Positions 25,486-33,667 of a stretch of DNA of 64,000 nucleotides are shown here, in pieces. Location: positions 43,549-107,548 of the forward strand of contig JAZNCH010000002.1 in the NCBI GenBank assembly GCA_045587445.1, given 5' to 3'. The position numbers and the translations under genes are program-made. The DNA comes from RGIG1995 sp045587445 (GTDB lineage Bacteria > Bacillota > Clostridia > Oscillospirales > CAG-272). A model generated the notes under the pieces. It was not told where the DNA came from. It saw only the letters and a program-made list of their open reading frames with translations, and made no database searches. Within the stretch, counting starts at the first letter, position 1. Each line of letters begins with the position of its first letter.

Positions 25486-26259
25486 ATGAACGAAAAAATT
25501 AGCGTTACCTCCCTTGCAGCAAGTTCAAGCGGTAATGCATACTACTTAAAATGCGGAGCTACCGAAATTCTTATAGATGCGGGTATATCCGCAAAAAGTA
25601 TATGCGATAAGCTACACTGCTTGGGAACAGACATTGCAAACATTAATGCCATTTTTATAACCCACGAGCATATTGACCATGTCAAAGGGTTGGCTGTATT
25701 GTCAAAAAAATGCAATATTCCGATACATATGACGTCCCCCTCGGCTATTGAATATACGTTCAAATATCCCGAAACAAAAAATATTGTTGAGCACGACGTA
25801 AACTATTGCTGTAAAGTCGGAAATTTGACGGTAACGTCGTTTTTTTCCTCGCACGACAGTTGTGCTTGCGTTGGGTATACCTTTGAGTCGGCAGACGATA
25901 AATTCGGTATAGCCACAGATATGGGATATATCGACAAAGCGGCTGTTAACGCGCTCCGCAATTGCAGAAGCGTGGTGCTTGAATCAAACTATGACGCAAA
26001 AATGCTTGAAAACGGCTGTTATCCTTTAATTTTAAAGGACCGAATACGTTCCAACCTTGGTCATCTTTCCAATTATGACTGCGCGGCGTTTGCACGTTTT
26101 CTTGCAGAGCAGGGAACGAAAAACTTTATGCTCGGGCACTTGAGCAACGAAAATAACACCCCCGAAATTGCTCTTGACATTACATCAAGAGCTTTGGCTG
26201 ACTTTGACGAAGTAACCGTCAAGGTCGCATCAAAAAAAGAACTTACGTTTTTTGTATAA
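25486..26259 (+). CDS. walJ: WalJ/YycJ-type MBL-fold hydrolase
   Basis: The 257-residue metallo-beta-lactamase-fold protein begins with the family mark LAASSSGNAYYL, has the metal motif THEHIDH (59-65) and later GHLSN..N. These match the WalJ/YycJ group, which in Bacillus lies in the walRK operon and affects DNA or envelope homeostasis. No walRK is present in this window, so the gene is detached from its usual partners. A strong terminator follows. Confidence 0.88.
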   Translation: MNEKISVTSLAASSSGNAYYLKCGATEILIDAGISAKSICDKLHCLGTDIANINAIFITHEHIDHVKGLAVLSKKCNIPIHMTSPSAIEYTFKYPETKNIVEHDVNYCCKVGNLTVTSFFSSHDSCACVGYTFESADDKFGIATDMGYIDKAAVNALRNCRSVVLESNYDAKMLENGCYPLILKDRIRSNLGHLSNYDCAAFARFLAEQGTKNFMLGHLSNENNTPEIALDITSRALADFDEVTVKVASKKELTFFV

Positions 26260-26265
26260 TTATTT

Positions 26266-26293
26266 CCTCCTCTTTTAAAGAGGAGGTTTTTTT
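26266..26293 (+). terminator. walJ terminator
   Basis: The stretch CCTCCTCTTTTAAAGAGGAG and one further G make a near-perfect hairpin followed by seven T. Confidence 0.9.
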
Positions 26294-26295
26294 AT

Positions 26296-26520
26296 CCCCC
26301 TACTTTCTTTAAGGAAGAAAGTAGGCAAAGAACCTTGAATAGCCGGTTTGTGCAAACATAGAGCCTCGCCCTACAGGAGTGGTAGCACACGAAGTATGAC
26401 GGAGATGGCTTTTAAGGAAGAAAGTAGGCAAAGAACCTTGAATAGCCAGTTTGTGCAAACATAGAGCCTCGCCCTACAGGAGTGGCAGCACACGAAGTAT
26501 GACGGAGATGGCTTTTAAGG
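26296..26520. repeat. Module A repeat with a 103-bp tandem duplication
   Basis: CCTACTTTCTT (26299-26309) and AAGAAAGTAGG (26315-26325) form the palindrome that marks the dispersed family. The unit 26311-26413 is repeated at 26414-26516 with only two differences (G/A and T/C), and a third start (AAGGAA) follows. Each unit contains GTTTGTGCAAAC. No open frame of note spans it. Confidence 0.9.
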
Positions 26521-26545
26521 AAATAAATTAAATTGTTGTATATTA

Positions 26546-26574
26546 TTGACAAGCACAAAACATGGTGATATAAT
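26546..26574 (+). promoter_or_regulatory. Consensus promoter of the permease-cytidylyltransferase unit
   Basis: TTGACA and TATAAT are separated by 17 bases. The leader to the ATG is about 165 bases and is structured. Confidence 0.85.
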
Positions 26575-26585
26575 AATCAATGTCA

Positions 26586-26676
26586 GTTCAAAAAAACACA
26601 AATCACCTATCTTTTTGAACACATTTCATCTAAAAAAGCGTTGTGCTATTGAACTTTAAACAAACATAGCGTTCAA
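26586..26676 (+). promoter_or_regulatory. Structured leader of the permease gene
   Basis: GTTCAAAAA (26586-26594) can pair with TTTTTGAAC (26612-26620), and TTGAAC (26649-26654) with GTTCAA (26671-26676). The recurring GTTCAA/TTGAAC words allow alternative pairings. No known riboswitch was recognised. Confidence 0.4.
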
Positions 26677-26738
26677 CTCTTGAGCGATATTCAAACATAT
26701 TAATACACACTTGGTTGTATAAAAGGAGGAATTAAACT

Positions 26739-28214
26739 ATGGATAATAAACAACCTACTTTAAAAAAGCAACTTAATCCTATGAATGTTTGGGCAATTGC
26801 TTTCGGTTGTATAATCGGCTGGGGTTCATTCATTAATCCCGGTAAAAAGTTCTTGCCAAACTCAGGTGTTGCAGGAACAGCAATTGCAATGGTTTTGGGA
26901 GCATTAGTTATGATAATTATAGCTTTCAGCTATGCTTACATGGTTCCAAAATTTCCAAAGGCAGGCGGAGAATTTACTTTTACAAAAGAATGTTTTGGTA
27001 AAATTCCAGCGTATTTATGCGGTTGGTTCTTGGTTGCAGCATACTTGACCAACGTCCCGATGAACTCTACTGCTATCGGGCTAATTGTTGACGGACTAGA
27101 CGGTGCCGCAAACATTTTGAAATTCGGTTTTTCTTATACAATAGCCGGATTTAACGTTTATTTTGGCGAAATCATTTTTGCATCGGCAATTTTGATTCTT
27201 TTCGCGATATTTAACTTGTTGGGCGTAAAAAAAGCAGGATACGTTCAAACAATATTAGCAGTTCTTTTGGCTGTTTCGGTTTTTACACTGACAATTGCCG
27301 CACTTTTTTCCCCAAAAACTAATCTTCAAAATACAGCTCCTATCTGGGGCTTTGATAAGACCGGAGCCGTAGAAGCAGTAACAAACGGTACATACACAGA
27401 CATCAGCTCTTTTGCAAAAAGCGGCACCTCCGGTATCATATCGGCAATTCTTGCAACTTTTGCAATTGCACCTTGGGCTTTCGTAGGTTTTGATACAATT
27501 CCTCAGGCAGCTGAAGAATTTAAGTTCTCATACAAAAAAGTAAGCATGATAATGATAATTGCAATTATATTCGGATGTTTTGTATACACCGCAAATAATA
27601 CTATTGCGGCTGCCGCACTCTCAAATTGGCCAGATTTGATTGTACAGTCAGATTCTACCCCTTGGCTTTTGTTAGCAGCTGCAGAGCATTTATTGGGCTT
27701 GCCCGGTAAGATCTTGGTAGGCGTTGCAGTTTCATGTGCTGTATTGTCAGGTATTATGGGATTCTATATAGCTTCATCACGTTTAATGTTTTCAATGAGC
27801 CGTGACGGATACTTACCCGCAGTTTTCGGTAAATTAGATGAGAAACGCGGTGTTCCCAAGAACGCTATGATATTCTGTTTAATTATATCTCTTTGCGGTC
27901 CGATTTTGGGAAGAGAGGCACTTGGCTGGTTTGTTGATATGTCAGCAATTGGTGCATCTATCGGCTTTGGGTTTACATGTCTTTCAACGCTTGTTACATT
28001 AAAACGCAGGGGTGAAAACAAATTGTTTATCAAAACTATGGCGATTTTGGGCTCAATTTTCTCAGGATTATTTATGGTTCTCCAGTTAATACCTATCCCC
28101 GGTCTTTCAGGCGTACATTTTGGAAAAGAATCCTATATAATGCTTGTTATCTGGATAGTACTTGGAGTAGTATTCTATTTTTTCAAAGGCAAACAGTTTG
28201 ATAACAACAATTAA
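26739..28214 (+). CDS. APC-family amino acid/amine permease
   Basis: The 491-residue protein has about 12 membrane segments and the APC-superfamily start: AIAFGCIIGWGSFINPGK in TM1, where the unwound GxG region binds the amine substrate. It continues with FPKAGGEFTFTKECFG and IAPWAFVGFDTIPQAAEEF. The gene is followed 22 bases later by a LicC-like cytidylyltransferase, so choline, ethanolamine or another alcohol-amine is a plausible substrate; that is inference. A strong AAAGGAGG site and a consensus promoter suggest good expression. Confidence 0.88.
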   Translation: MDNKQPTLKKQLNPMNVWAIAFGCIIGWGSFINPGKKFLPNSGVAGTAIAMVLGALVMIIIAFSYAYMVPKFPKAGGEFTFTKECFGKIPAYLCGWFLVAAYLTNVPMNSTAIGLIVDGLDGAANILKFGFSYTIAGFNVYFGEIIFASAILILFAIFNLLGVKKAGYVQTILAVLLAVSVFTLTIAALFSPKTNLQNTAPIWGFDKTGAVEAVTNGTYTDISSFAKSGTSGIISAILATFAIAPWAFVGFDTIPQAAEEFKFSYKKVSMIMIIAIIFGCFVYTANNTIAAAALSNWPDLIVQSDSTPWLLLAAAEHLLGLPGKILVGVAVSCAVLSGIMGFYIASSRLMFSMSRDGYLPAVFGKLDEKRGVPKNAMIFCLIISLCGPILGREALGWFVDMSAIGASIGFGFTCLSTLVTLKRRGENKLFIKTMAILGSIFSGLFMVLQLIPIPGLSGVHFGKESYIMLVIWIVLGVVFYFFKGKQFDNNN

Positions 28215-28236
28215 TAAAAAAATCAGGTGATACAAT

Positions 28237-29130
28237 ATGCAAAAGAAAGAATTTGAAATATTAACTTTAATGGAGCAGAGTCAAGAATCTCTTACACAAC
28301 GACAGATAACTTCATCCCTTGGTTTTTCCATCGGTACGGTTAACAAACTTATAAAAAGCCTTACTGAATCAGGTTGGGTTGCAGACGGAAAAATAACATC
28401 TGCAGGTATTGAGGCTTTGGAACCCTACAGAGTAAAAAGAGCAATATTTCTTGCTGCAGGTTTTGGTTCGAGAATGGTCCCCCTTACATTTAACACCCCC
28501 AAGCCATTGGTTCGTGTTCACGGAACAAGAATGATTGACACACTGCTTGATGCAGTTGTAGCAGCAGGAATTCCTGAAATAATAGTAGTTAGAGGCTATT
28601 TGGGCGAACAGTTTGACCAGCTTTTATACAAATATCCAATGATAAAGTTTATGGAAAATCCTATGTATAACGAGGCAAATAATATTTCATCAGCAATGGT
28701 TGCGCGTTATCTTTTCCAAAATGCTTATGTTTTGGAAGCGGATTTGGTGCTCAGTAATCCAAAGTTTATTCGCAAATATGAATACTCCACAAACTTTATG
28801 GGAATTCCCGTTGATGTAACTGATGACTGGTGTCTTTATATCGACAAGAACGGATATGTTGCAAAGCAGGCCGTAGGTGGAACAAATTGTTATCAGATGG
28901 TTGGAATTTCTTATTGGGATGCAAAAGCAGGAGCAAAGCTTACAAATGATATAGAAGAAGTATATCGCAGCCCCGGTGGCAAGGAACGTTATTGGGAACA
29001 GGTAGCTTTGTTGTACAAAAAAGAAAACTACAAAGTGGCTATTAGAGAATGCAAGAGTGAAGATATTGTAGAAATTGATTCATATAGTGAACTTAAACGA
29101 ATTGACCCTCTCTATGCAGATAAACTTTAA
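28237..29130 (+). CDS. Winged-helix / LicC-like nucleotidyltransferase fusion
   Basis: Residues 1-65 form a MarR/LexA-like winged helix (LTQRQITSSLGFSIGTVNKL). Residues about 66-297 are a sugar-phosphate/choline-phosphate nucleotidyltransferase with AIFLAAGFGSRMVPLTFNTP, KPLVRVHGTRMI and VLEADLVLSNP, which carries the metal-binding Asp. This layout resembles LicC enzymes that make CDP-choline from phosphocholine, with an added DNA-binding or regulatory head. It could be a regulator that senses its own metabolite. No choline kinase (LicA) or transferase (LicD) gene lies nearby. Confidence 0.85.
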   Translation: MQKKEFEILTLMEQSQESLTQRQITSSLGFSIGTVNKLIKSLTESGWVADGKITSAGIEALEPYRVKRAIFLAAGFGSRMVPLTFNTPKPLVRVHGTRMIDTLLDAVVAAGIPEIIVVRGYLGEQFDQLLYKYPMIKFMENPMYNEANNISSAMVARYLFQNAYVLEADLVLSNPKFIRKYEYSTNFMGIPVDVTDDWCLYIDKNGYVAKQAVGGTNCYQMVGISYWDAKAGAKLTNDIEEVYRSPGGKERYWEQVALLYKKENYKVAIRECKSEDIVEIDSYSELKRIDPLYADKL

Positions 29131-29140
29131 TTTATAACAC

Positions 29141-29186
29141 AAAAACCCCACTAAAAGAAGTAAATTTCTTTTAGTGGGGTTTTTTA
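29141..29186. terminator. Bidirectional terminator between the LicC-like gene and spoIIE
   Basis: AAAACCCCACTAAAAGAA and TTCTTTTAGTGGGGTTTT pair perfectly over 18 bases. Confidence 0.92.
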
Positions 29187-31559
29187 TATTTCGTTTACCC
29201 TAATTATTCCCACGCTTATGTCATCGCTTCTGGTACTGTTTTCAAGAGCGTTATACAATATCTTGTCAGCCATTTTTTTCAGGTCATTCTCCCAAGAATA
29301 CGTTAAAATATTGCTGACACGCACGGTATCTTCCGTTGACTGTCCCACTCCGTCGCTTACCATTACGATAACGTCGCCATTCTTTAGTTCAAATTTTACC
29401 TCCTCGGCGTTTATTTCTTTTGTTATACCAACAGGCATTGTATTTGATGCTATTCTGAAAAGCTTGTCCCCCCTTAACACAAATGAAGCAACAGCACCAC
29501 TTTTTATGAAACTCGCATATCCGTTAAGCAAGTCTATTTCAAGCAGGTCAACGGTAGAGAAACACTCGGTATTCTTACTTCTTATGAAGTTATTGAGCAT
29601 TTCCATAGCAACCGGCTTGCTGTTTCCCGCCGCAAGCATTTTTTTCAGAAATATTCCGCATAGACGCGACGTTAACGCCGCCTCTCTCCCGCTTCCCATA
29701 CCATCGCTTATCAAAGAATAGAAGTAGTCGTTTCCGTTTTCAAACATACAGACGAGGTCGCCACACATTTTTTCATTTTCCTTTGTGTTTGACGAGGCGG
29801 CGCACTCGACGGAAAAACGTCTTGCAGATTCAAGAGTCATTGTTACGTAGTCCCCCTCTACCTCAAAAGAGGGAGTATCAAACTTTGCCTCACATATATT
29901 TTCAAAACATTCTCTTATTTCATTTGCCGAAAGCTTCATAGCGGCAAGTTCAACACCGTTGGCTACCACAGTTAGTTTTCTTTTGCCGTAGGCACAAATA
30001 TTACGCGCAGAAAACTTCATATATTTTATCGCTTCGGCTAACTTTTTCTTTATAGATTCGCGGGGCAAAAATTCGCTATAATTTGCTTTTACTTCGGCTG
30101 AAAGCAGATGCGCCATTGCCTCGTAATCCATAGCGAAGACCTCTGTTCTGTTTTGTCTTATAAGATTTTCAAGAAACTGTGCGTGTCCGTCGTTTATTTT
30201 TTCAATAATGTTACTCATATTGCGGCACCGTTCTCTCATATACTCCTCGACGTCAGCCGATTCCGCATATCCTTTGTTGTGTAACCCCTTAGCTATTTTG
30301 GAGAATACGTCTTGCGTAGACGAATATTCTCTCTCCCAACAAATATTTCTGTAAAAACACTTCGGGCAGTACTTGTCGCATACCTCGTCGCATATTTTTC
30401 GGGTGTCGATAAGTCCCGGACGTCTTGTTCTGTCGCTTAACGTATAAAAGACTTTTGACAAATCGGAAAATGCCTCCGACAAATCTTCAAATCTTCTTTC
30501 AGTATCTCTTTGCCTTTTTTCAGCAAGCATTGCTGATATATCCGCATCATCGGTAGGATTTAATCCGTCGCTGTATATTTTCAGTTTGGGCAGCCAAGAA
30601 AAACGCGCAAATGGAAAGAATAGAATACAAGCGCACAAAAGTTCGGGCGCATATAACGTCAAACTGTTCCACCCATCGACGTAAATAGAACAAACGATGC
30701 CGACAAAACAAGCTACGGAAACAGCCGCAGCAGCACCGATTTGCCATAGAATACCTGCCGCCATACCGACAAGTGCCATTACCGGAGACAAAGCGGTGTT
30801 ACAGATTAAACCGAATACAAGTCCGTATATACCGCCACGCATTGCTCCCGCAGTTTTTGATATGTACAACGTTAATATTGCCGTTACTGTAAGGCAAAGC
30901 CCGAAGCCGTAGACGTAAATATCTTTTATTGCAAGTAAGATAGCACAGAGCAGAGTAATAAGACCTATTTCTCGTTTTATGCTGTATTTATATTTTTCAT
31001 TAAGCCAAAATTCGTAAAAAAATATGAGTATAGGCACAGTAGCGACCTCAAACAGTCCCCCAAATATGTCATAGTATAAAAATCCGAATGACGCTGCCCT
31101 GTATACACTTATAAGTAACGATGCGCTGAACCCCTCAATAAGCCTGTAACCCACACCTTCACCGTATAGCTCAAAATTCTTTTCTTCCCGCCCAAACGTT
31201 CTGTATACTAACACTCTTGCGAGGAATAACGCAGTATAGATAAGGAATAAAGGTATAGCAAGTCCTGTTCTTTCGGTTGCCGCCGATATGGCTAAGCCTA
31301 TGTAAATAAACCCGACGTATCTTTTTGCCGAGCAAAGATATGCCGTCCCCAACGGTATAGCAGAATAGGCTAACGCCATTGAACCGAATAGGTGCCCGAG
31401 AATAATGTTTCCGATTACGTACCCCGCTTTTTTTATAAGGTCGGGTAGATTGTCGATTATCTCTTCCTTGGTTTTTGGCAAATTCTCAAAATATATCCCT
31501 ATATATTCCCCAAAAAGCTGTTTTACCCTTTTTTTTGTTTCGCTTTTTTTGCCGTCCAT
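29184..31559 (-). CDS. spoIIE: Stage II sporulation protein E, PP2C phosphatase
   Basis: SpoIIE dephosphorylates SpoIIAA to release sigma-F in the forespore and helps asymmetric septation. The 791-residue protein has about ten membrane segments between residues 30 and 330, a linker and regulatory region with a Cys cluster (CDEVCDKYCPKC...C), and a C-terminal PP2C domain with ISDGMGSG and VMVSDGVGQ metal ligands. The ATG at 31559 has GGAGG 6 bases upstream. It is monocistronic. Together with spoVS it shows the organism is a spore former. Confidence 0.95.
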   Translation of the reverse strand: MDGKKSETKKRVKQLFGEYIGIYFENLPKTKEEIIDNLPDLIKKAGYVIGNIILGHLFGSMALAYSAIPLGTAYLCSAKRYVGFIYIGLAISAATERTGLAIPLFLIYTALFLARVLVYRTFGREEKNFELYGEGVGYRLIEGFSASLLISVYRAASFGFLYYDIFGGLFEVATVPILIFFYEFWLNEKYKYSIKREIGLITLLCAILLAIKDIYVYGFGLCLTVTAILTLYISKTAGAMRGGIYGLVFGLICNTALSPVMALVGMAAGILWQIGAAAAVSVACFVGIVCSIYVDGWNSLTLYAPELLCACILFFPFARFSWLPKLKIYSDGLNPTDDADISAMLAEKRQRDTERRFEDLSEAFSDLSKVFYTLSDRTRRPGLIDTRKICDEVCDKYCPKCFYRNICWEREYSSTQDVFSKIAKGLHNKGYAESADVEEYMRERCRNMSNIIEKINDGHAQFLENLIRQNRTEVFAMDYEAMAHLLSAEVKANYSEFLPRESIKKKLAEAIKYMKFSARNICAYGKRKLTVVANGVELAAMKLSANEIRECFENICEAKFDTPSFEVEGDYVTMTLESARRFSVECAASSNTKENEKMCGDLVCMFENGNDYFYSLISDGMGSGREAALTSRLCGIFLKKMLAAGNSKPVAMEMLNNFIRSKNTECFSTVDLLEIDLLNGYASFIKSGAVASFVLRGDKLFRIASNTMPVGITKEINAEEVKFELKNGDVIVMVSDGVGQSTEDTVRVSNILTYSWENDLKKMADKILYNALENSTRSDDISVGIIRVNEI

Positions 31560-31929
31560 TATTTTTCCTCCGTATTTTAGTAAATGCATTTTACATCAAG
31601 GGAGAAGAATAGTTTGTCGCGGTTTGTATAGCGTATAATATTTTATTTTGACTGAGAAGAAGAAAAAAAGAAATATTGCCTTATTTCCTGAATATTTCGT
31701 GTTGTTTTTAAGGTTATTAGCAAACGCGCCGTCGTTTATTGGCATACGGTTTTGCAAAAACATTTTTATGTCAAGGGTAATATTATAGTATTGAAGGACA
31801 TATAATTTTGACGTTTTTTTCCAAGCGTAAAATTGATGTTTTTTCTAAATTCGGTGATTAACAAACCGAAAATTAGGGCAAAACTATTTTTGCAAAGAAG
31901 TAATTAAAAAAATGGAGTGTGAATCAATT
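31560..31929. other. Intergenic region between spoIIE and ndoA
   Basis: This 370-base AT-rich stretch separates divergent genes and must hold both promoters. I could not fix either promoter with confidence. No antitoxin-like frame precedes ndoA. A weak TTCGGT/ACCGAA hairpin lies at 31850-31870. Confidence 0.5.
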
Positions 31930-32328
31930 TTGACGGTAAAACGAGGAGATATTTACTATGCAGATTTAAGTCCGGTTGTCGGCAGTGAGCAGGGCGGTCT
32001 CCGTCCCGTCCTTATTATCCAAAATGACGTAGGCAACAAATACAGTCCTACGGTTATTGCGGCTGCGATAACAAGCAAACTCAGCAAATCAAAGATGCCT
32101 ACTCACATAGATGTATATGCGGATAAATTTGGACTTGCGAAGGATTCCGTTATACTGCTCGAGCAAATACGTACTATTGATAAAAAAAGACTGAAAGAAA
32201 AAATGGGACATCTTGATACGAATATTATGGAACAGGTAAACACCGCATTATCTGTATCGTTTGGGTTAAGCACACAGGGGGCAGCACCCGATGTTACAGT
32301 GGGTGTAACGACAGGGACTATAGGCTGA
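31930..32328 (+). CDS. ndoA: EndoA/MazF-type mRNA interferase without adjacent antitoxin
   Basis: MazF-family endoribonucleases cleave mRNA at short sequences and are normally held by an antitoxin encoded just upstream. The 132-residue product matches Bacillus EndoA closely at its start (VKRGDIYYADLSPVVGSEQG) and has the conserved RPVLIIQND and EQIRTIDK regions. TTG at 31930 aligns with the family N-terminus and has GGAG 12 bases upstream; the ATG at 31912 would add six atypical residues. No NdoAI/MazE-like frame is visible in the 370 bases upstream. Confidence 0.92.
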   Translation: MTVKRGDIYYADLSPVVGSEQGGLRPVLIIQNDVGNKYSPTVIAAAITSKLSKSKMPTHIDVYADKFGLAKDSVILLEQIRTIDKKRLKEKMGHLDTNIMEQVNTALSVSFGLSTQGAAPDVTVGVTTGTIG

Positions 32329-32339
32329 TGCCTATAGTC
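32316..32339 (+). terminator. Hairpin overlapping the ndoA stop codon
   Basis: GACTATAGGC and GCCTATAGTC form a perfect 10-base stem around the TGA. The T tract after it is poor. Confidence 0.5.
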
Positions 32340-32451
32340 TCTTGCATTTTATAATGTTTACAAAATAAACACTATAAATAAAAGCTCCCCTCTATGCATT
32401 TATAAAAAGAATGCACTGACCAAGGAATTTTAATAAGTACACAGAGGTGAG

Positions 32452-32472
32452 GGTGTATTTCTAAAATACACC
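32452..32472 (+). terminator. Hairpin before the radical SAM gene
   Basis: GGTGTATTT and AAATACACC pair perfectly, followed by TTGTATTTTGTT. Confidence 0.5.
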
Positions 32473-32538
32473 TTGTATTTTGTTATAGTTTAGGGTAAAA
32501 TATTGTTACTATATTATTATTTTCGGAGATTTTTTAAT

Positions 32539-33480
32539 ATGAAAACAAAAAATCCGTTTGAAAATTCCGACACTAACAAACGATACTATACATACGATTG
32601 TTACCTGAAACGCCGTTTCGGTAAAAAGTGCGTTAAAATAGCACTTGACGGCGGCTTCACTTGCCCCAATATCGACGGTACAATATCTTACGGCGGCTGT
32701 ATCTTCTGCTCCGAAAAGGGAAGCGGAGACCACACCCCGCCTTGCAATATCCCTCTTAACGAACAGTTTGAATTGGGTAAAAAACTTATCGAAAACAAGT
32801 GGAACGACGTCTTCTATATCCCTTATTTTCAAGCACATACCAATACTTATGCTCCGTTATACGTACTAAAACAAAAATTTGAACAGGCGTTGGCTTTGCC
32901 CAACACGGTAGGACTCAGCATATCCACCCGCCCCGACTGTCTCGAAGACAACGTAGTTGATTATCTCGCCGAGCTTTCTCTAAAAACATATCTCACCGTC
33001 GAGCTTGGACTTCAATCGGCAAATGATAAAACCCTCTCCCTAATCAACAGAGGTCATTCTTACGCTCAATTTGTAGACGGCTTTAACAAACTTAAATCAA
33101 AAAACATCAACGTCTGTATACACATAATAAACGGATTACCCGGCGAAACATACGAAGATATGATGCATACTGCACGTTGCGTCGCCGGTCTTTCCCCTCA
33201 CGCATTAAAAATTCATCTGCTCTATATACTGAAAAACACTCCCTTAGCCACTATGTATGAAAGGGGCGAATTTGATTCCCTGACACGTGATGAATACGTA
33301 AAATTAGTCTGCGACCAGCTCGAAATTTTGCCCAAAGACATTGTCATTGAACGAGTTACGGGCGACGGTGTAAGAAAAAACCTTATCGCACCCCTCTGGA
33401 GTATCAAAAAAACTATCGTAACAAACGAAATCGACAAAGAATTGGTAAAAAGGGGAACTTTTCAAGGTTTTTTGTGCTAA
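32539..33480 (+). CDS. TIGR01212-family radical SAM protein
   Basis: The 313-residue protein has the spaced cysteine motif characteristic of this family: C-x12-C-x2-C in FTCPNIDGTISYGGCIFC, binding a 4Fe-4S cluster for SAM cleavage. FQAHTNTYAP, LSISTRPDCL and VELGLQSAND follow as in other family members. The family (E. coli YhcC type) is conserved but its reaction is not firmly known. A GGAG site lies upstream of the ATG at 32539. It is not linked to an obvious pathway here. Confidence 0.9.
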   Translation: MKTKNPFENSDTNKRYYTYDCYLKRRFGKKCVKIALDGGFTCPNIDGTISYGGCIFCSEKGSGDHTPPCNIPLNEQFELGKKLIENKWNDVFYIPYFQAHTNTYAPLYVLKQKFEQALALPNTVGLSISTRPDCLEDNVVDYLAELSLKTYLTVELGLQSANDKTLSLINRGHSYAQFVDGFNKLKSKNINVCIHIINGLPGETYEDMMHTARCVAGLSPHALKIHLLYILKNTPLATMYERGEFDSLTRDEYVKLVCDQLEILPKDIVIERVTGDGVRKNLIAPLWSIKKTIVTNEIDKELVKRGTFQGFLC

Positions 33481-33667
33481 TTACCTAAAACTTCCATTTA
33501 TATTTTTACGAATACGCACCTATTAACTTTTCAAAGAGTACTTGAATATCACTTTGTTTTGGTGTATAATAAATAAAAGATTTGATTTCTTTGCGATTAA
33601 TTTGTACACTTTTCATAACCTTTAATTGAAAATTGAGGTTATAAAATGAATAAAGGAGATACTCATT

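Noticed and set aside
26311..26516. Possible CRISPR-like repeat array
   Set aside because: There are only two long units without spacers; it is a simple tandem duplication.
31561..31680. Spo0A boxes in front of spoIIE
   Set aside because: Only a 5-of-7 match (TGTCGCG against TGTCGAA) was found, too weak to call.
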